From Alphaproteobacteria bacterium (GTDB lineage Bacteria; Pseudomonadota; Alphaproteobacteria; Micropepsales; Micropepsaceae), in contig DMER01000176.1 of assembly GCA_003451645.1 (NCBI GenBank), positions 17,252-24,493 on the forward strand: DNA of 7,242 nucleotides, read 5' to 3'. Made by a program: the position numbers and the translations under genes. Below the pieces are notes generated by a model. It was not told the DNA's origin, did no database searches, and saw nothing but the letters and a program-made list of their open reading frames with translations. Below, in pieces: positions 1 to 4,997 of this stretch (position 1 is its first letter; each line of letters opens with the position of its first letter).

Positions 1-1440
1 CAGTATGATACGGCCTACTCCCTAGCGGCCGGCCACCGCATCCGCTACGAGGACAATCTGGCTGACTTTGCCGAGGGCGAATTCTTGGCGGGTTGGATAG
101 CCCTGCAGTTCCAGAACAAGCCAGACGCTGCACTAGCGCACTTCCGCCGCCTTCGTCAGGGCGTGACCGCACCGATCAGTGTCGCGCGCGCGCACTACTG
201 GGCCGGGCGGGCTCTCGCCAAAGCAGGCCGCGACAGCGATGCCCGGGCTGAGTATGGCGCCGCCGGTAACCTGCCGTTGACCTTCTACGGTCAGTTGGCA
301 CTCCAACAGATTTCACCGAAGGTGCGCCTGTCAGTTCCCGCTGGCTTCAAACCTGGCAACAGTAGCGCCTTCCGGGAGCGCCCGGTCATTCGAGCCATCT
401 GGGCCTTAGCAGATTTGGGCGAGCAAGCGCGCTTGCGCACCTTTGTAACGTCAGCGGCCGACGGCCTGACAGATGGGCAAGACTATGCCAATCTCGTCCA
501 ATTGGTCCGAGACCTGGGCGAAACCGGCCTCGCCTTGCGGGTCGCCAAGCGGGGTCTGCAAAAGAACATTCCGCTGTTCGATTTGGCCTATCCCACCATC
601 CCCGCCCCCGCCTTCGCTGGCAATGGAACGGCGCCGGAAACGGCGATGGTCTTGGGGCTTACGCGCCAAGAGAGCGAGTTTGATTCGCAGGCAATCAGCC
701 GGGCCAATGCGCAAGGCCTCATGCAGTTGATCCCGTCCACTGCGCGGATGACGGCTAAGCGCCATGGCCTGCCGTATGACGGCCGTAACACGCTCCTCGA
801 TCCAACTGGGAATATGCGTCTGGGCATGGCTCATCTGAGCGATGTCATCGCCGACTTCGCCGGGTCGTATGTGATGGCGATCGGGGCCTATAACGCTGGC
901 GGCGGCCGCATCAATGAGTGGGTGGGCCGTTTTGGCGATCCTCGCGCGCCCAATGTCGATGTCGTGGACTGGATTGAGCGCGTTCCGTTCAGCGAAACGC
1001 GCAATTACATCCAGCGCGTGCTTGAGAACACGCAAGTCTATCGCGCCATCCTGAATGGCCGTGAGGCGCCGATGACCCTTGCGGCCGATCTCAAGCGCGG
1101 GACTTACACAACCTTGGCGGCCGCGCAGTTCACGTCTGATCCGAACTCCCAGCGCGCCTCTTCGCCGCCCGCTCCACAGGTCGCTGCAATTAGGTCCTCT
1201 CCTATCGTCCCGGATGAGGATGAGAAACGCCCCCAAATTGATCCAAAGCCGAAGGCCGAGCCCAAGGCAAAGTCCGCCAAGGAGAGCAAGGCGAAGCCCA
1301 AGGCAAAGGGTAAGTCCAAGGCCAAGGCACAAGCCAAAGCGGGCGCAAAGAAGGCCAAACCCAATGCACGGGTGGAGGCAACACCCAAATGCAAGCCGGG
1401 CTCAAAGTCGGCTCAATGCAGGAAAGGGCGCCCCGGATAG
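1..1440 (+). CDS. slt: Soluble lytic murein transglycosylase, C-terminal part (5' end outside the window)
   Basis: Periplasmic enzyme that cleaves the MurNAc-GlcNAc bond of peptidoglycan, leaving 1,6-anhydromuramic acid. The frame is open from base 1, so the true start lies to the left; the TTG at 85 is only an internal codon. Numbering from the window edge, residues 1-205 are alpha-helical repeat sequence like the superhelical domain of Slt70 (e.g. ARAHYWAGRALAKAGR, FYGQLAL). The catalytic SLT domain spans about 214-330. It has the RQESEFD motif with the likely catalytic Glu at 224 (GAG at 670-672), then GLMQLIPSTA and AYNAGGG (296-302). Residues from about 410 to 479 form a disordered Lys/Ala/Pro tail ending in two cysteines nine positions apart. 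Any signal peptide would be outside the window. The stop (TAG) lies 12 bp from the stop of the convergent crotonase gene, and I see no clear terminator between them. Family assignment is firm; the precise Slt subtype is inferred. Confidence 0.93.
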   Translation, partial: QYDTAYSLAAGHRIRYEDNLADFAEGEFLAGWIALQFQNKPDAALAHFRRLRQGVTAPISVARAHYWAGRALAKAGRDSDARAEYGAAGNLPLTFYGQLALQQISPKVRLSVPAGFKPGNSSAFRERPVIRAIWALADLGEQARLRTFVTSAADGLTDGQDYANLVQLVRDLGETGLALRVAKRGLQKNIPLFDLAYPTIPAPAFAGNGTAPETAMVLGLTRQESEFDSQAISRANAQGLMQLIPSTARMTAKRHGLPYDGRNTLLDPTGNMRLGMAHLSDVIADFAGSYVMAIGAYNAGGGRINEWVGRFGDPRAPNVDVVDWIERVPFSETRNYIQRVLENTQVYRAILNGREAPMTLAADLKRGTYTTLAAAQFTSDPNSQRASSPPAPQVAAIRSSPIVPDEDEKRPQIDPKPKAEPKAKSAKESKAKPKAKGKSKAKAQAKAGAKKAKPNARVEATPKCKPGSKSAQCRKGRPG

Positions 1441-1452
1441 ACGGGGTAGCGT

Positions 1453-2244
1453 TTAGTGGACCGTCGCGCTGGGGCCGGGGCCACCGAACAGGACCCGCAG
1501 GCGCTCAGTAGCGCCACCTTGCGCATAACAAGCGGCCAGAGACTTTGGACCCTGCAGTGCCGCAGCCTCAACCCCTTCTCCAGCGCCAACGCGCAATAGG
1601 CGTTTGGTTTCAGCTACGGCGACTGGCGACAGGGTCGTCAGATGCACCGCGAGCTGCTGAACCGAAAGGTCAAAGTCCTTGTCCGACGCGACATTGGAAA
1701 TCAGGCCCAACATGAAAGCCCTCTCTGCGGGCACCATGCCGCCGGTGAGTGCCAAGGCCGAGGCGGCTCCCATGCCTGAGATGCGCTGCAGCCGGGCTAA
1801 GGCAGAGCCACTCGAGGTGATGCCAACGTTGATGCCAGGAAAGCCAAATCGTGCATCGGCACGCGCCAGGCGGATATCGCAATGGAGTGCAAGCTCAAAT
1901 CCTGCGCCCAGACATGCTCCCTTGATCGCTGCGACGACGGGCTTGTCGAGAGTGACCAGCCGGTCGTGAATTGAGAGGCTCCGCTGAGCGCAAGCCTCGG
2001 CCTCCAAAGCAGTCAGCGAGGCAACTTCCTCGATGTCGTTGCCAACACTAAAGGCGTCATTGCCCGAGGCTGTGACCACCACCGCCAGAATTTGTTCATT
2101 GGCCCGGATGTCATCAAGCAAGCGCAGCAGGCTGGCGCGCATATCATCGTTGATTGCGTTGTTCTGATGAGGCCGGTTCAGGGTAACAATTGCCACCGGC
2201 CCCTGCGCCTCATAGAGAACGGCATCTTGCCGGTTTTGTGCCAT
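1453..2244 (-). CDS. Enoyl-CoA hydratase/isomerase (crotonase) family protein
   Basis: 263-residue crotonase-fold protein, close to the usual family length of about 260. Crotonases bind acyl-CoA thioesters and stabilise an enolate in an oxyanion hole; members are hydratases, isomerases, hydrolases or lyases. Visible motifs: VAIVTLNRP (17-25), the first oxyanion-hole segment FSVGNDI (65-71), KPVVAAIKGACLGAGFELAL (101-120) and CDIRLA (122-127). Glu117 matches the first catalytic Glu of rat hydratase (E144). The position of the second (E164, normally in a PEI motif) is Gly137 in FPGINVG, and the usual GxxPGxGG segment reads GITSSGSA. So classical hydratase activity is doubtful and the substrate is unknown. 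I chose the ATG at 2242-2244 because homology begins there; an in-frame TTG at 2289 would add 15 residues without family resemblance. The ribosome binding site is weak. It lies 120 bp downstream of the Sel1 gene on the same strand and may be co-transcribed with it. Confidence 0.9.
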   Translation of the reverse strand: MAQNRQDAVLYEAQGPVAIVTLNRPHQNNAINDDMRASLLRLLDDIRANEQILAVVVTASGNDAFSVGNDIEEVASLTALEAEACAQRSLSIHDRLVTLDKPVVAAIKGACLGAGFELALHCDIRLARADARFGFPGINVGITSSGSALARLQRISGMGAASALALTGGMVPAERAFMLGLISNVASDKDFDLSVQQLAVHLTTLSPVAVAETKRLLRVGAGEGVEAAALQGPKSLAACYAQGGATERLRVLFGGPGPSATVH

Positions 2245-2364
2245 GGCCCACCCGCCCAACTTTCTGATCAGGGCAGCTTTGTCGCGCAACTGGCAAGGCC
2301 GGGCAAGCCCACTCTTTCACCGCCTGTCAATTGAGACAGCAAAGGCCGTGAAATTGCCTGGCGC

Positions 2365-2640
2365 TTATTGATGAGACTGGGCAATCCAGGCGCGGGCGAG
2401 GCGCTGAGCCTCGGCGACTTCGGTGGGGCTCATCTGTGAAGCGAGCTCTGAACGCCAGTCACGCGCCTCGGAGACGCCTCGCGAAGCTGCCAAATTGAAG
2501 TATTTGTGTGCGGTAATCAGATCGAGCGGAACGCCCTGGCCTGTAGAATACGCCAGCCCCAATTGATAGAGCGCCGTTGGTTTGCCGTTACGCGCCTCAA
2601 TTTCAAACTCTGCAATCGCTGACAGATCAATAACAGCCAT
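2365..2640 (-). CDS. Small Sel1-repeat protein
   Basis: 91-residue soluble protein with no signal peptide or membrane segment. Residues 22-55 form one complete Sel1-like helical repeat: TALYQLGLAYSTGQGV, then DLITAHKYFNLAASRG, which fits the family pattern LGxxYxxGxGV-xxD-xxKAxxxFxxAAxxG. The remainder, with MSPTEVAEAQRLARAW (70-85), continues as a second, degenerate helix pair. Sel1 repeats are TPR-like solenoids that mediate protein-protein contacts; a single-repeat protein of this kind is probably an adaptor, but no partner is visible. Start ATG is at 2638-2640. Two purine-rich stretches could be the ribosome binding site: AGGGA only 2 nt from the ATG and AGGGG 10 nt from it. Upstream lies a roughly 400-bp gap with dyad elements that may control it. 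Confidence 0.85.
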   Translation of the reverse strand: MAVIDLSAIAEFEIEARNGKPTALYQLGLAYSTGQGVPLDLITAHKYFNLAASRGVSEARDWRSELASQMSPTEVAEAQRLARAWIAQSHQ

Positions 2641-2674
2641 GGTCCCTTAGCCCCTGTTTGCGGTTCTGCTTGGC

Positions 2675-2700
2675 AACACGCGCAAAATTTCCTGCGTGTT
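2675..2700. promoter_or_regulatory. Operator-like inverted repeat upstream of the Sel1 gene
   Basis: A perfect 7-bp inverted repeat, AACACGC (2675-2681) and GCGTGTT (2694-2700), is separated by 12 bp with an AAAATTT centre. The arms are 19 bp apart start to start, about two helical turns, as expected for a dimeric repressor or activator. The word CTGCGTGT at 2692-2699 recurs at 2705-2712, 13 bp further on, giving a possible third half-site. The dyad lies 34 bp upstream of the Sel1 gene's ATG, where it could overlap a promoter or lie in the 5' UTR. The regulator is unknown and chance cannot be excluded. Confidence 0.35.
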
Positions 2701-2745
2701 CCGTCTGCGTGTGGGGAATGGTTGACCAGGCTTGCTGAACGCAGC

Positions 2746-2876
2746 GTTAATCCGTGACCCTCGGTTATCTTAATGAAATCAGTACATTAGCCGTTAATGC
2801 AGGCAAAGACGGACCCTGTATTTCCGCACAAACGTGAGCAAGAATGCAGTTAATGCAACCCGCCGGTCCGCATTAA
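2746..2876. repeat. Cluster of TTAAT motifs, including a 9-bp direct repeat and a 7-bp dyad
   Basis: GTTAAT occurs at 2746, CTTAAT at 2769 and GTTAATGCA at 2793-2801; the last recurs exactly at 2849-2857. GCATTAA (2870-2876) is the inverse of TTAATGC at 2850-2856, so the last two form a dyad with a 13-bp spacer and 20-bp arm spacing. The first three copies are 23-24 bp apart. This regular spacing on the DNA helix suggests a protein-binding array rather than a coding trace. The pattern does not match the TTAA-N7-TTAA arrangement of the alphaproteobacterial regulator CtrA. Confidence 0.4.
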
Positions 2877-2891
2877 GATTTACGGAGTTTT

Positions 2892-2914
2892 AAGAGAAAA
2901 TTTTTTGTTCTCTT
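2892..2914. promoter_or_regulatory. AT-rich 7-bp inverted repeat
   Basis: AAGAGAA (2892-2898) and TTCTCTT (2908-2914) flank a 9-bp AT-rich centre containing a run of six T. Neither side is followed by a T-tract in the direction of transcription, so a terminator is unlikely. It may be an operator or a bent, nucleoid-protein-binding segment. Low confidence. Confidence 0.25.
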
Positions 2915-2954
2915 GGAAAAACTTGTGACGATTCGAGGGTAAAGCACCGAGGCA

Positions 2955-3021
2955 CAAACGAAAATGGGCGCGAGGAGCATGATGGTCACTGCAACCGCAG
3001 TCCATCGCGCCTCGCGCCCAT
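2955..3021 (-). terminator. Strong extended-hairpin terminator of the H1-like gene
   Basis: A perfect 12-bp inverted repeat, ATGGGCGCGAGG (2964-2975) and CCTCGCGCCCAT (3010-3021), encloses two further nested stems: GATGG (2981-2985) with CCATC (3002-3006), and CTGC (2989-2992) with GCAG (2997-3000), around an AACC loop. That gives about 21 base pairs in a 58-nt element. On the minus strand it begins 23 nt after the stop codon of the H1-like gene and is followed by TTTTCGTTTG, the expected U-rich tract. The plus strand lacks a T-tract, so termination should act on the minus-strand transcript. The structure is larger than a typical intrinsic terminator. Confidence 0.8.
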
Positions 3022-3044
3022 AACATTCGAGAAGGACTAAAGCG

Positions 3045-3230
3045 TTAGGCCTTCTTCGTGGTCTTCTTCGCCGCTGCTGGCTTCGCCGCCGTCTTCTTCA
3101 CCGCAGGCTTCTTCGCCGCCGCGGTCTTGGCAGCGGCAGGCTTCTTCGCGGCTACGGGCTTCGCAGCGGCCTTGGTCACGGTCTTTTTTGCAGCAGGCTT
3201 GGCTGCCGTCTTTTTGGTTGTCATTGGCAT
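3045..3230 (-). CDS. Histone H1-like, Lys/Ala-rich small protein
   Basis: 61-residue extremely basic, low-complexity protein with 19 Lys and 22 Ala, otherwise almost only Pro, Thr and Val. It is built from variations of AAKKPA and KKTAAKPAA units. There are no acidic residues, aromatic residues, signal peptide or membrane helix. Such composition resembles the C-terminal domain of eukaryotic H1 and bacterial H1-like or AlgP-type proteins, which bind DNA non-specifically and help compact the nucleoid. A DNA-binding role is inferred from composition only. The ATG at 3228-3230 is preceded by GAGGAG with 11-nt spacing; the second ATG (3222-3224) would be 17 nt away and is less likely. It has its own promoter, a short structured 5' UTR and a strong terminator 23 nt after the stop, so it is a monocistronic unit, probably well expressed. 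Other frames through this repetitive DNA are open by chance. Confidence 0.82.
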   Translation of the reverse strand: MPMTTKKTAAKPAAKKTVTKAAAKPVAAKKPAAAKTAAAKKPAVKKTAAKPAAAKKTTKKA

Positions 3231-3241
3231 AGTTTGAGTTG

Positions 3242-3247
3242 CTCCTC
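3242..3247 (-). promoter_or_regulatory. Ribosome binding site of the H1-like gene
   Basis: GAGGAG on the minus strand lies 11 nt upstream of the first ATG. It is a strong Shine-Dalgarno match and supports the first ATG over the second in-frame one six bases further in. The spacing is somewhat long. Confidence 0.6.
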
Positions 3248-3260
3248 ATCACTGCTGGGA

Positions 3261-3276
3261 CGCGCAACCATGCGCG
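3261..3276 (-). promoter_or_regulatory. 5'-UTR stem-loop of the H1-like gene
   Basis: On the minus strand CGCGCA-TGGT-TGCGCG forms a perfect 6-bp GC-rich stem with a four-base loop. It lies between the predicted transcription start and the GAGGAG ribosome binding site, 13 nt upstream of the latter. It could protect the mRNA 5' end or modulate translation; nothing in it matches a known riboswitch. Confidence 0.45.
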
Positions 3277-3290
3277 GCCTCACGAGTCGA

Positions 3291-3319
3291 AATATGAGGA
3301 GAACACCAAAGCGTTGCAA
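3291..3319 (-). promoter_or_regulatory. Predicted sigma70-type promoter of the H1-like gene
   Basis: On the minus strand a -35 box TTGCAA (3314-3319) and a -10 box CATATT (3291-3296) are separated by exactly 17 bp. Each matches 4 of 6 consensus bases. The start site would be near 3284, giving a 5' UTR of about 54 nt. A GANTC site (GAGTC on the plus strand, 3284-3288) lies just downstream of the -10 box, at the predicted start. Confidence 0.5.
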
Positions 3320-3450
3320 CAGGGTTGTAAAACCCAATCGTGAACGCCAATTAACGATCGAAAGAAAAGTCAGATTCGATGCGGACTTTTCGAAATAATC
3401 CGAACACGGAACATGGCGCCCGTCAAGCCATCAAATCTCCGCACACGAAC

Positions 3451-3497
3451 AAAATTGGGGGTTGCTTTTTGTTTGGAACACCGAATCAGCAAGCCCC
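3451..3497 (-). terminator. Probable weak terminator after gatB
   Basis: Starting 10 nt past the gatB stop codon, the minus strand reads GGGGCTTGCT (3497-3488), a 21-nt loop, then AGCAACCCCC (3466-3457) and AATTTTG. The arms pair over 9 bp with one bulged C. The large loop and short, interrupted T-tract make it a moderate intrinsic terminator at best. It would end the gatCAB transcript before the H1-like gene's own promoter. Confidence 0.4.
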
Positions 3498-3506
3498 GCT
3501 TCCACC

Positions 3507-4988
3507 CTAGCCCTCGATCCCCAATCGTGCCTTGAGCAGATCGTTTACGGCTTGCGGGTTCGCGCGGCCTTGGGTCTGCGCCATCACTTGGCCCACGAAC
3601 CAGCCCATCAATTTGGGCTTGGCTTTGACCTCCTCCACCTTCGCCGGATTGGCGGCGATCACGGCCTCGATGGCCTTCTCGATGGCGGAGGTATCGGTCA
3701 CTTGGCGCAAGCCCCGCGCCTCGACGATTGCGCCCGGCTGCTCGCCCGTCTCCAGCATGATCGCAAACACGTCCTTGGCGATCTTGCCCGAGATTGTCTG
3801 ATCGCTGATCAATCCGACAAGCTCGCCAATGGCCTCGGCCGGAACTGGCGAATTCGCAATATCCCGGCCCATCTTGTTCAGGGCCCCGAACAACTCGCCC
3901 GTCACCCAATTGGCCACCAGCTTGGCGTCACGCCCGCGTGCGGCCGCCTCGAAATAGGCGGCACTCTCCCGCTCCGCGACCAACACCCCCGCATCATAGA
4001 GCGTCAGGCCATAGTCGCTGATAAACCGGGCCTTTTTGTCGTCCGGCAGTTCAGGCAGCGAGGCCTTGATCCCGGCCACCCAGGCGGGCGCTAGCTCAAG
4101 CGGCAGCAAATCGGGGTCCGGGAAATAGCGGTAATCATGCGCCTCCTCCTTGGAGCGCATGGAGCGCGTCTCGCCCGCCTTGGCGTCATAGAGGCGCGTC
4201 TCTTGATGGATCGTCCCGCCATCCTCAAGGATGCCGATCTGACGGCGCGCCTCGTAGTCGACCGCCTGCGCAATGAAACGCATGGAGTTCACATTCTTGA
4301 TCTCGCACCGGGTCCCCAGCGGCGCGCCCGGCTTGCGCACCGAGACATTCACGTCGGCGCGCATTGACCCTTCTTCCATGTTCCCGTCGCAGGTGCCCAG
4401 ATAGCGCAGGATCGCGCGCAGCTTCTTCACATAGGCCGCCGCCTCCTCGCCCGAGCGCAGATCGGGCCGCGAGACAATCTCCATGAGCGCAACGCCGGCC
4501 CTGTTCAAATCCACGAACGAGCGCTGCGGGTCCTGATCATGCAGGCTCTTGCCCGCATCCTGCTCCAAATGCAGGCGCTCAATGCCGACGGTGAAGGACT
4601 TGCCGCCCGGCATGTCGACGATCACCTCGCCCTCGCCCACGATCGGGCTTTTGTACTGGCTGATCTGATAGCCTGCGGGCAGATCGGGATAGAAATAATT
4701 CTTCCGGTCAAAGACGGAGGTCAGATTGATCTGGGCTTTCAGGCCCAGCCCCGTGCGCACCGCCTGCTCCACGCAATAGCGGTTGATCACGGGCAGCATG
4801 CCCGGCATCGCCGCATCGACGAGGCTCACTTGGCTATTGGGCTCCGCGCCAAAGGTCGTGGACGCGCCCGAGAAGAGTTTCGATTGCGACAAGACCTGCG
4901 CATGGACCTCAAGGCCCAGCACGATCTCCCACTTGCCCGTCGCGCCCTCGATCAGGGGGCCCTGTTCTGTGCGTGTTGTTAGCGTCAT
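3507..4988 (-). CDS. gatB: Aspartyl/glutamyl-tRNA amidotransferase subunit B
   Basis: GatB is the kinase and tRNA-binding subunit of GatCAB. It phosphorylates the side-chain carboxylate of Glu (or Asp) on mischarged tRNA using ATP, then completes amidation with ammonia channelled from GatA. The protein is 493 residues, normal for the family. Diagnostic sequence: [13 protein letters not shown] (20-32), [18 protein letters not shown] (94-111), [13 protein letters not shown] (139-151), the family signature [19 protein letters not shown] (158-176), [14 protein letters not shown] (205-218) and [15 protein letters not shown] (280-294). From about 345 onward is the helical and YqeY-like tRNA-recognition tail, with GWFVGQVM (462-469). 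The ATG at 4986-4988 is chosen because homology starts there and GAGGG lies 4 nt upstream; the frame stays open to 5123 only inside gatA. It is the last gene of the operon, 7 nt after gatA. Confidence 0.97.
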   Translation of the reverse strand: MTLTTRTEQGPLIEGATGKWEIVLGLEVHAQVLSQSKLFSGASTTFGAEPNSQVSLVDAAMPGMLPVINRYCVEQAVRTGLGLKAQINLTSVFDRKNYFYPDLPAGYQISQYKSPIVGEGEVIVDMPGGKSFTVGIERLHLEQDAGKSLHDQDPQRSFVDLNRAGVALMEIVSRPDLRSGEEAAAYVKKLRAILRYLGTCDGNMEEGSMRADVNVSVRKPGAPLGTRCEIKNVNSMRFIAQAVDYEARRQIGILEDGGTIHQETRLYDAKAGETRSMRSKEEAHDYRYFPDPDLLPLELAPAWVAGIKASLPELPDDKKARFISDYGLTLYDAGVLVAERESAAYFEAAARGRDAKLVANWVTGELFGALNKMGRDIANSPVPAEAIGELVGLISDQTISGKIAKDVFAIMLETGEQPGAIVEARGLRQVTDTSAIEKAIEAVIAANPAKVEEVKAKPKLMGWFVGQVMAQTQGRANPQAVNDLLKARLGIEG

Positions 4989-4992
4989 AGCA

Positions 4993-4997
4993 CCCTC
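4993..4997 (-). promoter_or_regulatory. gatB ribosome binding site overlapping the gatA stop codon
   Basis: GAGGG on the minus strand includes the last two bases of the gatA stop TGA and sits 4 nt before the gatB ATG. This fixes the gatB start and implies that ribosomes finishing gatA re-initiate on gatB, keeping subunit ratios balanced. Confidence 0.65.

Larger units (their letters stand above)
2641..2953. other. AT-richer intergenic region with dyads and a TTAAT motif cluster
   Basis: No coding sequence of convincing quality is seen on either strand. The region is visibly AT-richer than the flanking genes. It separates the terminator of the H1-like gene from the Sel1 gene, so it should contain the Sel1 promoter, but I cannot pick a -35/-10 pair with confidence. 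It holds three inverted repeats (2675-2700, 2850-2876, 2892-2914), five TTAAT motifs (from 2746 to 2876) and one GANTC site at 2930-2934. No tRNA-like fold was seen. Confidence 0.6.

Noticed and set aside
451..1332. 293-residue minus-strand open frame opposite the transglycosylase
   Set aside because: It is antisense to a well-conserved coding region, with Leu/Gly/Arg-rich shadow composition typical of GC-rich DNA.
2245..2289. Upstream TTG start for the crotonase gene
   Set aside because: The 15 extra residues do not resemble the family, and the ATG at 2244 begins just before the conserved first strand.
2302..2330. TTGACA (minus strand, 2325-2330) as the -35 box of a crotonase promoter
   Set aside because: At 17 bp spacing the -10 position reads CTTGCC, which is not a plausible -10 box.
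2324..2339. CTGTC/GACAG hairpin as a terminator between the Sel1 and crotonase genes
   Set aside because: The stem is only 5 bp, AT-poor support is lacking and no T-tract follows on either strand.
2746..2876. CtrA-binding sites or a replication origin
   Set aside because: TTAAT copies do not fit TTAA-N7-TTAA, and no DnaA boxes resembling TTATCCACA were seen nearby.
3037..3267. Alternative minus-strand frame through the H1-like gene
   Set aside because: Open only because the DNA is repetitive; it lacks a ribosome binding site matched to its start and the Lys/Ala frame fits a known protein type.
3370..3909. 179-residue open frame on the minus strand across the gatB 3' end
   Set aside because: It overlaps conserved gatB codons in another frame, has low-complexity Gly/Arg-rich composition and runs into the terminator and intergenic DNA.
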